From contig CAMWID010000004.1 in NCBI GenBank assembly GCA_947174235.1, positions 20,569 through 84,568 on the forward strand: DNA of 64,000 nucleotides. Direction: 5' to 3'. Numbering within the stretch: position 1 is the first letter of the stretch; each line of letters opens with the position of its first letter. The notes under the pieces were generated by a model that saw only the letters and a list, made by a program, of their open reading frames with translations, was not told where the DNA came from and searched no databases. This DNA comes from an uncultured Porphyromonadaceae bacterium (GTDB taxonomy: Bacteria; Bacteroidota; Bacteroidia; Bacteroidales; Muribaculaceae). This document shows, in pieces, positions 27,911 through 37,764 of this stretch. The position numbers were made by a program, and so were the translations under genes.

Positions 27911-30787
27911 ATGAAACATAGATGTGACAATATATATTCAAGGAAATCCTTTGCCAATGTGCGCCGAAGGCATGTATGCCGTATGATGGTGTGCTGTCTG
28001 TATGTTTTTGTTATGTCGTGGCAGTGTGTGCAGGCGCGCCATATCATGGTGACAGAGCTTCCCACCCAACATCTTCTCCCCTCTTCCCCCGTCCATCGTC
28101 TTCTTCAGGACAGCGAGGGATATATGTGGTATGCCACGGAAGGTGGCGGCTTATGTCGGGACGACGGTTATCAGATCAACGTATTCCGCTCCCCTTTTCC
28201 GCAATTTACCTCAAGATTTCGTATCATAGGTGTAGATTCTGTCAGAAGCAACCATATAACATGCCTTGCCGAGGACCGGCTCAATAAAAAGATATGGTTC
28301 GGAACCACCAAAGGTCTTTATTATCTTGATAAAAAAGATTATGGCGTATATGCCGTATCCGACCTACGTCTCTCTTCCAGCCATATCAACGTATTGTTTT
28401 GTGATGACGAGGGGACTATATGGGCTACTTCTGGAGAAATAGTATTCCGTCTCACATCCGGTGGAGATGTGATGCGGACATACTGGTGTGGAATTGAAGA
28501 TAAAAAGGTCACCCCTATCTATTTCCATCAAGACAGCAATAAAGAACTTCGCCTGTTGTGTACAGGTAAATCCATGTTCAGGCATGACCGTAAAAATGAC
28601 AGGTTTGTTGTTGAGTCGAAAGATTTTCCGTCCGATCCCACATGTATTGCTGAAGACAAGGAGGAAGGGCGTTTTTTTGTAGGAACCTGGGGGCATGGTG
28701 TGATGACTTATATACCTTCCGGCGCTTCGCGGGATGGAAAGGCAGGAATAGTCCTTCAGGACGCTACATGTTCAGGGGGATATTCATCTCAGGGTACACA
28801 GGTTCTTGACATCGTCTATGATGATTCGCGTGCGCTCGTATGGACTGTCACGATGGACAACCTTTATGTGTACGGCATACGGGACGGGATGCTTTATCCA
28901 TATCCCGACACCACTTTCCTACCGGAAGGTAAAAAAGTGCTTGACCTTCTTTTCAAGGACAGCTCAGGCAACATATGGGTACCGGGGTTCACTCCGCACA
29001 CATTCATCATATCGGAAGATGCCGACAAGGTGGACCGATACCCTGTATCCGTCACGAGAGAGACGACCGGGTATCCGGTAATGGCTGATGCCGTGGTGAA
29101 AGACGGCGATATGTTTTGGATATGGCAGGGCAGGGACAATCTTACCCTTTATGATCCGGGCAACGGCTCCCTGTCTTATCTCAGGGAGAGACAGGACAGG
29201 CTGCGTACCGAGAAATGTATAGAGAAATGTAAGGACATGGATGGTATATGGGCTGCCGACGGGAGGAAGGTCTTCCGCCTCACCCATGAGGGACATGAAG
29301 TGCATGCCGACTTGAAAACCGTTTTACCGGGGAAAGGATATGTCACCGCGCTTCATGAAGCCTATGGACGACTTTACATAGGCATGGACAACGCCATATA
29401 TTGCATGCCCGTCACGGGCAACCGTGCAAGTAAGATCTGTGAAGGAACGGGAAGGATAAACGATCTGACCGCCGGATATTCCGGAGATGTGTATGCGGCT
29501 GCCGCTGACAGGGGTTTCCTTCATGTCTCTCCCTCCGGCGATATTTCGTATCTCAACGGCGGGGAGGATTTTACAGCCGTGACCCTTTCCTCCGACGGCA
29601 CTGTATGGGGCGCGACCTCTCAGGGGAGTGTCTATAGCCATACTCCGGGAACGGGTGTATTGCGTTCGGAAGATCAGAGCTGCATGTCGGGTGGTGAAAG
29701 CATAAAGAGCATGGAGTCGGACCGTGCGGGACACATATGGATACTTACAGACCAGTATGTAAAAGAATATAATCCGTCGAACAAGGCTTTCCGGGTTTTT
29801 AATTCCACGGACAAGAAAATCGGGATGGACTACATGCATTCGGTCAGGAAAACTGACGACGGCGTGTGCGTGGGAGGGATGGGCGCGTTCTGCCTGATCC
29901 CGTCATCTTCAGAACTTGACCATAAGTCGGCTTCATCAATAAAGCCTGTGGTGACATCCGTCACTTCGGGGGAGACACATATACTTCCCGGCGAGGGTAC
30001 AGGGTCTATCCTGCTGTCTCCTGATCAGGGAGAGTGCAGGATCGCGTTCTCTACGCTTGACCATATCCATGCCTCCGGCATAAGCTATGCATACAGGCTG
30101 AGAGGATGGCAGGACGAGTGGACATATCTTCCCCACGGCAACAATATAGCTTATTTCAGCCGACTTCCGAAAGGGAAATATGAACTTGAGCTGAAGGCGA
30201 CCGACAGGTATGGATGCTGGGGTGAGCCTTATACAGGTATTGTGTTGAATATATTGCCGGCATGGTATGAGACATGGTGGGCTTACGCTATATATGGCGT
30301 GGTGGCTTTATCATTGACCGGAGGGGCTATATGGCTGTCACGGAGGATACGTCAGCTCATAGAGCTTCACAGGCGTCGCGGAGAAGTGGTCCTGGCAGGA
30401 GTGGATATCAGGATAGATGAAGGCGCGATGCCGAGATTTGACAAGGAATTTCTTCAGAATGCCGTGCGTCATGTGGAGGAACATCTCTCCGATCCGCGTT
30501 ACAATGTCGAGCAATTGAGTTCGGACCTATGCATGAGCCGTATGAATCTTTACCGGCGCATACAGTCGCAGACGGGTAAGACCCCGACGGAATTTATACG
30601 GGACATACGGCTTAAGAAAGCCGCTTCCATGCTTGAGGACACCGATGTGCCGGTGAAAGAGGTAGCGAGGCTCGCCGGCTTCTCCACCCCCGCATATTTC
30701 AGCAAATGTTTCAGGGAAATGTTCGGTGTTTTGCCGACGCAGTATGGATCCAGAAAGAGGATGATGACAGGCGATAATCCGGGATAA
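27911..30787 (+). CDS. Membrane-spanning propeller/Y_Y_Y sensor fused directly to AraC HTH (no kinase or receiver)
   Basis: Propeller-like repeats (YMWYATEGGGL, KIWFGTTKGLYYL, TIWATSGE); Y_Y_Y region YRLRGWQDEWTYLPHGNNIAYFSRLPKGKYELELKATD; TM WWAYAIYGVVALSLTGGAIWL; C-term VKEVARLAGFSTPAYFSKCFREMFGVLPTQY. Confidence 0.9.
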   Translation: MKHRCDNIYSRKSFANVRRRHVCRMMVCCLYVFVMSWQCVQARHIMVTELPTQHLLPSSPVHRLLQDSEGYMWYATEGGGLCRDDGYQINVFRSPFPQFTSRFRIIGVDSVRSNHITCLAEDRLNKKIWFGTTKGLYYLDKKDYGVYAVSDLRLSSSHINVLFCDDEGTIWATSGEIVFRLTSGGDVMRTYWCGIEDKKVTPIYFHQDSNKELRLLCTGKSMFRHDRKNDRFVVESKDFPSDPTCIAEDKEEGRFFVGTWGHGVMTYIPSGASRDGKAGIVLQDATCSGGYSSQGTQVLDIVYDDSRALVWTVTMDNLYVYGIRDGMLYPYPDTTFLPEGKKVLDLLFKDSSGNIWVPGFTPHTFIISEDADKVDRYPVSVTRETTGYPVMADAVVKDGDMFWIWQGRDNLTLYDPGNGSLSYLRERQDRLRTEKCIEKCKDMDGIWAADGRKVFRLTHEGHEVHADLKTVLPGKGYVTALHEAYGRLYIGMDNAIYCMPVTGNRASKICEGTGRINDLTAGYSGDVYAAAADRGFLHVSPSGDISYLNGGEDFTAVTLSSDGTVWGATSQGSVYSHTPGTGVLRSEDQSCMSGGESIKSMESDRAGHIWILTDQYVKEYNPSNKAFRVFNSTDKKIGMDYMHSVRKTDDGVCVGGMGAFCLIPSSSELDHKSASSIKPVVTSVTSGETHILPGEGTGSILLSPDQGECRIAFSTLDHIHASGISYAYRLRGWQDEWTYLPHGNNIAYFSRLPKGKYELELKATDRYGCWGEPYTGIVLNILPAWYETWWAYAIYGVVALSLTGGAIWLSRRIRQLIELHRRRGEVVLAGVDIRIDEGAMPRFDKEFLQNAVRHVEEHLSDPRYNVEQLSSDLCMSRMNLYRRIQSQTGKTPTEFIRDIRLKKAASMLEDTDVPVKEVARLAGFSTPAYFSKCFREMFGVLPTQYGSRKRMMTGDNPG

Positions 30788-31131
30788 GACCCCATCTCAC
30801 AAAAAATGTTAACGCAGGGGTCGCAGATTTCGGTCAGATTTGGTCTTGCAGGTGAGGGAGCATAGCGGGCTATGCGACTGAACCAAAAGGTCAAAGATGG
30901 CCGGAAGCTGCGAGGCAAAGGTAATTTCAACCAATTTGGCAGATACTGTTTTTACAGTAATTCACATTTCAATTCCAGTTGTCGTTGAACAGGTTACCTC
31001 CGTCCGGTGTCTTTTCGGTAAATTCCGCCAAGTCTCATCGGTCGTGTAGCCCGCTACACTCCCTCTTCAACTTGCGGAATTTCCTCGAAAATACACCGCC
31101 CCTGCATTAACATTTTTTGTGGGATGGGGTC
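30788..31131. mobile_element. MITE/REPIN-like non-coding inverted-repeat element
   Basis: 33-bp terminal inverted repeats 30788-30820 and 31099-31131 (2 mismatches); internal hairpins 30860-30875 and 31044-31059 in mirrored positions; central hairpin 30944-30959. Confidence 0.75.
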
Positions 31132-31325
31132 TAAATGCAACAGATGTAACTTTCTTGCTATATCAAATGTAACAAACTGTCGAGGTATACTGCTGTCAAT
31201 TAGAATTGTTACGGATTTATTGCCATGATGTGAAGACTTATGGCTTATTTTGCCGTCACCGGAGTTTGTCAGTCTTGAAACAGGCAAATGGTTCCGGGAA
31301 ACATAACTTGAAAAACTTAACTTAA

Positions 31326-32846
31326 ATGAACATGAAACGACAGTTGCTGAACGTCATCGCGGCATTCGGGACTCCATTGTTGCTTGCTCCTTGCGTCCAC
31401 GCACAGACTTTCGACAGGATTGAAAGTACGGAGGGCAATGTATGGAAGACATCAAAGGCAGGCACGCGAGACAAATCCACATCCACTCCCGATCTTACAG
31501 TGGGTGGAGATGATGAGATCTCCACCTTCCGCGCATGGGGGATAACATTCAACGAACTTGACTGGGACGCGCTCTGCGAACTCACAAGACGCGAGCAGGA
31601 CGAGATCCTGGAGAAGGTCTTTTCCCCTTCCGGCGAATTGCGTGCCACCCGTGGACGTGTTTCGATGGGCGCCAACGATTATGCCCGGTCGTGGTACAGC
31701 TGCGATGAGGTGCAGGGTGACCTTGAGTTGCGTTATTTCAATATCGACCGCGACAAGACAAGTATAATTCCGTTCATAAGGGCGGCGCAGAAATATAACC
31801 CGGATATAAGGGTGTGGGTCTCACCATGGAGTCCGCCGTCATGGATGAAAATAAACAATGACTACCCTGTGCTGAGCAACCAATACAACACTGTATCGCC
31901 AAAGATAGATTATCTTCTCTATGCAGGATCGGAAGGTAAGACGGATCCGGATGAAATGAAACTCACAGGTGCGCGCGACGGAGTGTTTCCCCGTCAGATC
32001 GCAGAGAATGACTATTTCATACAGGATCCCCGTTATCTTCAGGCTTATGCCGACATGTTCTGCAAGTTTATCGACGCATATGCCGCCCAGGGGATTCCGG
32101 TAGACCGCGTGATATATCAGAACGAGGCGTACAGCTATACCCCTTATCCCGGGTGTGCGTGGACTGCGGAAGGCACCATACGTTTCAACCGCGATTATCT
32201 CGCGCCGACATTAAAGAAGAACCATCCGGATGTAGAGCTGTATATGGGCACCTTCAATTCCAACAGGCGTGACCATGTCGAAAAAGTGCTCTCGGATGAT
32301 AAATTGGGATCGATGATAAAAGGTGTCGGGTTCCAATGGGAGGGGCGCGAGGTCTTGCCGCATGTGAGGAAAGCCCATCCGGAATGGAGCTACATGTGTT
32401 CGGAAAGCGAATGTGGCTGGGGAAGCTTCAACTGGGAGGCGGCGGAGCATACGTTCGAGCTCATAAATCATTATCTTGGTAACGGATGTAATGAATATAC
32501 TTTCTGGAACTTCATACTCAAGGACAATGGGGAAAGTCCGTGGGGATGGAAACAAAACGCCCTGATCAGGGTCGATTCCAAAAACCGCACGTTTGAATAT
32601 ACCCCCGAATATCACGCCGTCAGACATTATACGAATTATATCGCCCCCGGGTCGAAGGTAGTGGCATTCAAAGGTCAGGGCGACGACCGGAAACCGATAC
32701 TTGTGACCCGTGACTCCAAAGGTAAGCATACCGTTATAGCGGGCAATTTCAATGATGTCGCCGTTCCTGTCACCGTAAAAATCGGCAAACGCTATCTTGA
32801 GGCGGAACTCCAGCCGCATTCGTTCAATACATTTGTGGAACGCTGA
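31326..32846 (+). CDS. Glycoside hydrolase family 30
   Basis: FRAWGITFNELDWDAL, VWVSPWSPPSWMK, VIYQNEAYSYTPYPGCAW (acid/base region), CSESECGWGSFNW (nucleophile region), C-terminal beta domain VIAGNFNDVAVPVTVKI. Confidence 0.85.
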   Translation: MNMKRQLLNVIAAFGTPLLLAPCVHAQTFDRIESTEGNVWKTSKAGTRDKSTSTPDLTVGGDDEISTFRAWGITFNELDWDALCELTRREQDEILEKVFSPSGELRATRGRVSMGANDYARSWYSCDEVQGDLELRYFNIDRDKTSIIPFIRAAQKYNPDIRVWVSPWSPPSWMKINNDYPVLSNQYNTVSPKIDYLLYAGSEGKTDPDEMKLTGARDGVFPRQIAENDYFIQDPRYLQAYADMFCKFIDAYAAQGIPVDRVIYQNEAYSYTPYPGCAWTAEGTIRFNRDYLAPTLKKNHPDVELYMGTFNSNRRDHVEKVLSDDKLGSMIKGVGFQWEGREVLPHVRKAHPEWSYMCSESECGWGSFNWEAAEHTFELINHYLGNGCNEYTFWNFILKDNGESPWGWKQNALIRVDSKNRTFEYTPEYHAVRHYTNYIAPGSKVVAFKGQGDDRKPILVTRDSKGKHTVIAGNFNDVAVPVTVKIGKRYLEAELQPHSFNTFVER

Positions 32847-32882
32847 AAGAATGGCATAAGATAACCAATAATACATAACACC

Positions 32883-35876
32883 ATGAAACAAATCAGTTTA
32901 CGCCGGCATTTCATGTCGGTAAGGCTAATCCTGTGCCTATGTCTCGCCCTTTTGGGGACGTCATTTGAAACTATGGCTCAGCAATTGAGAGTGACCGGAA
33001 TTGTGGTTGACAACAGTGGGGAGCCTGTGATAGGAGCCACAGTGTGGGAAAAGGGCACTTCCAACAACAGGACAGCCACAGGAGTGGAAGGAGACTTCTC
33101 TCTGGAGGTGGCGACAGGGGCTGTCCTTCAGGTTTCCTATATAGGATACAAGACAACTGATGTGGAAGTGACCGGATCATCTCCTTTGCGCATAGTAATG
33201 GAGGAAGATACGCAGATTCTGGATGACGTGGTAGTGATCGGCTACGGCAGCATCTCGAGAAAGGAGGTCACAAGCGCGGTGTCGCACGTTTCAGGCAAGG
33301 ATCTTCTACAGATAGGCAACAGTAATCCTGCGATGCAGATGCAGGGCAAGGTGTCGGGGCTTGTTGTCGACAACACCGCCGCCGCAGATCCTAACCGCAG
33401 CCCCGGCATACAGGTGCGGGGTGTCTCTTCCCGCTCCGCAGGTCTCGGACCACTGATCGTGATAGACGGTGTGCCCGGAGGGAGTCTTGACAATGTAAAC
33501 GAAAACGACATAGAATCGATAGATGTGCTTAAGGACGGAGCCGCTTCCGCCATTTACGGCACACGGGGTTCTAACGGAGTCATTGTGGTCACGACTAAAA
33601 AAGGGACGACGGACGGGAATGTCCATACCAGATATTTCGGATATGTCAACATCACGACACCCAAGCGTGAGCTTGATGTGCTGAGCGCGGATGAGTTCAG
33701 GAAACAGAACCGTGGAGAGGATTACGGAGCGGATACCGACTGGTTCGGAGAGCTTACACGCACCGCCGTTTCCCATAGCCACACTTTACAGATTTCCGGC
33801 GGCAACGCAAAGACAAACTATAAGGGAACGATCGACTTCAAGAACAGCGAGGGTGTGGATCTCCGTTCCGACAAGAAGGAGGTTGGCGGCAGGGTTATGC
33901 TTAAACACACGGGGATGAGCGGTCTCTACACCATCACACTGAACGCCGCGCCGAGGGTCATAAAATATAATGACGCGGACTATAACGCGTTTAACGCCGC
34001 GTTGTATATCAATCCCACCACACCTGTCATGGACGCTGACACTCCGGGCAAGTACACGTATATCACCACTTATGACACCAACAACCCGGTAGAGACACTC
34101 CGTCTGGAGGAAAGCCGGGGAGAGAGGAAGATACTAAACTGGGACGGCACATTCAAATTGAACCTGCTCCCTCTGTTCGCTCCCGGTTCACGTCATTATC
34201 TTGATACCCAGATCACACTTTCGCAACAGATCATCGACAATGATTACAGCTGGTTCCGTCCCGCGGCTTCTTCTGTGAGCAACAAGACCGGACGTAACGG
34301 CGAGGCTCAGCGTAAATATGACAAGAACAAACAGGAAACGCTGGAATGGCTTGTGAACTACGGCTTTGACACCGACAGCCACCATTTCAAACTGATGGGG
34401 GGATATTCTTATCAATACTTCGTGAATGACGGTCTCAGTGCAGAGAACAAGGATTTCTCCTCAGATCTTCTCGGTCCGGACAATCTTGGTTCGGGCACAT
34501 ACAACAGCAGCGCGATAGGACGGCTTGGAATGGGATCGTATAAAAACGACTCTAAACTGATAGCGTTTTTCGGGCGCGCAAGCTATAATTTTAAGGATAA
34601 ATATTTCGCCACGTTCTCACTCCGCCACGAAGGTTCATCCAAGTTCGGAGCCAACCATAAATGGGGTTCATTCCCGGCGGTTTCCGCGGGATGGCGTCTG
34701 AGCGAGGAGGAATTCATGAAAGATGTGACGTGGATCAACGAGCTGAAGCTGCGAGGCGACTACGGGGAGACAGGCAACCAGGATTTCGCGAGCTATCAGT
34801 CGCTTTCCACAATGGGATCATGGCAGCTGGTCTATTATAACGGCACGTATATAAAAGAATGGGGATTTGACAAGAATGCGAATCCCGACCTTAAATGGGA
34901 GAAAGGGAAGAACTGGAATGTGGGAGTTGATTTCAGTCTTTTCGACAACATGCTTAGCGGAAGTGTCAATTATTACAGCCGTAAACAACAAGATCTTCTG
35001 GGCAATTATAACGTGTCGCTGCCGCCGAACAGTTCCGCCACAACCTTCTTGAACGTGGGTACGATGAGAAACCGTGGCGTGGAAATAGAATTGACTTTGA
35101 ATGCAGTCAGAACGAGGAATTTCGACTGGACCACTTCATTTATCGGATCCACTTCCGACAACCGGTTCGTGTCATTCTCCAACCAGACCCACAAGGGTCA
35201 GAAATTCTATTGGCTCAGCTCTTTTCCTGCCTATCCGGGCAATCCCGGCCCGTTGCAGCGCATAGAGGAGGGGGAACGTATCGGAAATTTCTATACGTTT
35301 GAATACGCCGGAGTAGACGACGCCGGCAACTGGCTGATATATTCCAAAGACGGAGACAAGATTCCTGTAGACCAGGGGACGGATGATGACAAACGAGTGG
35401 TTGGCAACGGATTGCCGAAATTCAATATGTCGTGGAACAATACGTTGCGCTATCGTAATTTCGATCTGACCCTGTATTTCCGTGGTAATTTCGGTTTTCA
35501 GGTATATGACAGCATGAATCTTTATTACGGACTCCAGTCAGCAGCGCCCAACACGAATGTGCTTTCATCAGCTTATGATGCCAACAAGGCTGTCACGACG
35601 GGTAAAAACGTCCACAACAGCTATTTTGTGCATGACGGTGATTTTGTGAAACTTGATGTGGCGACATTGGGTTACAACTGGAATATCAACTGCCGGTGGG
35701 TGAACAGTCTGCGTGTCTATTTCACTGCACGCAATCTCTTTACCGTCAGCAGATACAAAGGGCTTGATATGGATGCGTTCGCGGTCAACGGCATGGAACC
35801 CGGTGTCCCCGGCAACAAGATAAGTTATTATCCTTCTACAAGACAATATCTTTTTGGCGTACAACTTAATTTCTAA
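32883..35876 (+). CDS. SusC-type TonB-dependent transporter (PUL 2)
   Basis: RVTGIVVDNSGEPVIGATVWEKGTSNN; DDVVVIGYGSISRKEVTSA; GTRGSNGVIVVTTKKG; C-terminal RQYLFGVQLNF. Confidence 0.95.
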   Translation: MKQISLRRHFMSVRLILCLCLALLGTSFETMAQQLRVTGIVVDNSGEPVIGATVWEKGTSNNRTATGVEGDFSLEVATGAVLQVSYIGYKTTDVEVTGSSPLRIVMEEDTQILDDVVVIGYGSISRKEVTSAVSHVSGKDLLQIGNSNPAMQMQGKVSGLVVDNTAAADPNRSPGIQVRGVSSRSAGLGPLIVIDGVPGGSLDNVNENDIESIDVLKDGAASAIYGTRGSNGVIVVTTKKGTTDGNVHTRYFGYVNITTPKRELDVLSADEFRKQNRGEDYGADTDWFGELTRTAVSHSHTLQISGGNAKTNYKGTIDFKNSEGVDLRSDKKEVGGRVMLKHTGMSGLYTITLNAAPRVIKYNDADYNAFNAALYINPTTPVMDADTPGKYTYITTYDTNNPVETLRLEESRGERKILNWDGTFKLNLLPLFAPGSRHYLDTQITLSQQIIDNDYSWFRPAASSVSNKTGRNGEAQRKYDKNKQETLEWLVNYGFDTDSHHFKLMGGYSYQYFVNDGLSAENKDFSSDLLGPDNLGSGTYNSSAIGRLGMGSYKNDSKLIAFFGRASYNFKDKYFATFSLRHEGSSKFGANHKWGSFPAVSAGWRLSEEEFMKDVTWINELKLRGDYGETGNQDFASYQSLSTMGSWQLVYYNGTYIKEWGFDKNANPDLKWEKGKNWNVGVDFSLFDNMLSGSVNYYSRKQQDLLGNYNVSLPPNSSATTFLNVGTMRNRGVEIELTLNAVRTRNFDWTTSFIGSTSDNRFVSFSNQTHKGQKFYWLSSFPAYPGNPGPLQRIEEGERIGNFYTFEYAGVDDAGNWLIYSKDGDKIPVDQGTDDDKRVVGNGLPKFNMSWNNTLRYRNFDLTLYFRGNFGFQVYDSMNLYYGLQSAAPNTNVLSSAYDANKAVTTGKNVHNSYFVHDGDFVKLDVATLGYNWNINCRWVNSLRVYFTARNLFTVSRYKGLDMDAFAVNGMEPGVPGNKISYYPSTRQYLFGVQLNF

Positions 35877-35880
35877 TATC

Positions 35881-37623
35881 ATGAGATATAATAATATAAT
35901 CATAAGTGCGCTCGGTCTGCTCCCTTTTTTGACCGCCGGGTGTACGGATCTTGAGGAAACCACCTACGACATCATCCCGCAAGACAAATTCTATCAGTCG
36001 AAAGAGAACGTGCTTGAAGCATTCGTACATCCCTTCGGACATGGCTACTGGATGTGTCGCGGAGGAATGTATTGGTTTGCCGAGCTTTCAGCCGACCAAT
36101 ATATGACCGTCCAGCGTGAGGAGCACTGGTATAACGGAGGAGAGTATTTCCGATTTCATTATCACACGTGGACAATCGACGACTACGGTGTCAATTCCTC
36201 ATGGGAGGACGCTTACAGAGGAGTGATCCAATGTAATTCCAATATCGCCGACTTCTCCAGGCTCGATCCCGCCAAACTCGGGTTCACCGCTCAGGAATTG
36301 AACGACTTCATCGCGCAGACACGCGTGCAGAGGGCATGGATGTATATGGTTCTGTTTGATCTGTACCATAACATTCCGGTAGTTACGGATTATCCGTCTA
36401 CCGACCTCCCGGAACAGTCGGATCCCAAAGATACGTTCGCTTTTATAGAGCGGGAACTTAAGGAATCCATGTCTCTGCTCGCGCTAAAAAGTGGAAGTGA
36501 CGGAAACGGCGTCAAACAGGGTCAATGGACCCAGGGAGGATGCGCGGCGTTGCTCGCGAGGTTATATATGAACGCGAGCTGGTGGATAGATGAGGATATG
36601 AGCTCCGAAGCGGAAAAATATTGTCAGGACATCATCGACGGTAAATATGGATACTACGAGATAGATCAGCGCTGGGACGCGCCTTTTGACTGGGACAACG
36701 ACAAATGCAACGAGATCATTTTCGGCTATCCATCTTCGTTCGGTGCCGCGCACTGGCTGTATGACACGGAGATGTTCTGGCAGGTAGCCCCGTTCCAGGC
36801 AACACGTTATTTCAAGTTTACAGACTGGGGCAACTGCAATCCGAAATATGCATTGCAGCCCGGACTTGATCTTGAGGGTAATGAATATGGTTTCGATCTC
36901 GGTAAACCGGTCAGGAAGTTTATGAACTATCCTGATGACGTGCGTCTTAAAAAGTATAAAAATATAGGCGAGGGAAGCCGCGAAGGTCTTTTCCTTTACG
37001 GTTATCTTCCATATGAGAACGATAACGGTGAGACAGAATACGTGAAGTCTGACAACGGCGCCTACACTTTGTATATCCGTGACCAGGTGGGAATTTTCCG
37101 GGACACACCTCCGGACAACCCCTCCCCATCCCCATCCAACGGAACTACGACACCGGAATCCGGAATGGCATACGGTGATCAGAATTCCGGATGGTGTCTG
37201 ATCAAATATCCTATCTATCCGTCGGATGATCCTCATAAGATCGAATCCGATTATGCCATGATACGTCTGGCAGAGATATATTATTATCTTGCAGAAATAA
37301 AATTCAATCAGGGTAAAACCGGCGAGGCTGCTCGGTTGCTCAATCACGTGCGCAGGCGTTATTATCCGGAAGGTTCTCCGAGTCTGTATCCCGAGGACGG
37401 GTCTCAGCTCACCCGTCAGGAGATCATTGACGAATGGGGACGTGAGTTTATAGGAGAAGGTATGAGACGACAGACACTTTGCCGTTTCGGAGTCTTTAAC
37501 ACAGGAATCTGGTGGGACAAGGAACCTGACGCCGACGACCATACGAAGTGGCTGCCGTTGTCACGATCTGTGTTGGGCGCGAATCCCAAACTCAGGCAGA
37601 ATCCGGGATATCCGGGTATATAA
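35881..37623 (+). CDS. SusD/RagB-type lipoprotein (PUL 2)
   Basis: FLTAGCTDLEETTYDIIPQDKFYQ; IRLAEIYYYLAEIKFNQGKTGEAARLLNHVRRR; EFIGEGMRRQTLCRFG. Start at 35881. Confidence 0.93.
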   Translation: MRYNNIIISALGLLPFLTAGCTDLEETTYDIIPQDKFYQSKENVLEAFVHPFGHGYWMCRGGMYWFAELSADQYMTVQREEHWYNGGEYFRFHYHTWTIDDYGVNSSWEDAYRGVIQCNSNIADFSRLDPAKLGFTAQELNDFIAQTRVQRAWMYMVLFDLYHNIPVVTDYPSTDLPEQSDPKDTFAFIERELKESMSLLALKSGSDGNGVKQGQWTQGGCAALLARLYMNASWWIDEDMSSEAEKYCQDIIDGKYGYYEIDQRWDAPFDWDNDKCNEIIFGYPSSFGAAHWLYDTEMFWQVAPFQATRYFKFTDWGNCNPKYALQPGLDLEGNEYGFDLGKPVRKFMNYPDDVRLKKYKNIGEGSREGLFLYGYLPYENDNGETEYVKSDNGAYTLYIRDQVGIFRDTPPDNPSPSPSNGTTTPESGMAYGDQNSGWCLIKYPIYPSDDPHKIESDYAMIRLAEIYYYLAEIKFNQGKTGEAARLLNHVRRRYYPEGSPSLYPEDGSQLTRQEIIDEWGREFIGEGMRRQTLCRFGVFNTGIWWDKEPDADDHTKWLPLSRSVLGANPKLRQNPGYPGI

Positions 37624-37661
37624 TTCTGCCTTAGGGCAATAAGACCAGAATATTACACGTT

Positions 37662-37711
37662 AAATCTATGGATGGATGCCAATTGGTGTCTGTCCATAGA
37701 TTTTTTTTATT
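37662..37711 (+). terminator. Intrinsic terminator
   Basis: AAATCTATGGA ... TCCATAGATTTTTTTT after the susD stop. Confidence 0.8.
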
Positions 37712-37764
37712 TGCTTCCTGAATAACCATTTGTAATACAATAATCTATATTAACCTTGTAGCCT

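Noticed and set aside
30788-31131. Simple transcription terminator after the regulator
   Set aside because: Far too long and with mirrored halves and 33-bp terminal inverted repeats; a mobile-element-like origin fits better.
36562-37542. 326-aa minus-strand ORF
   Set aside because: Antisense to the conserved susD of PUL 2; no start context or family resemblance.
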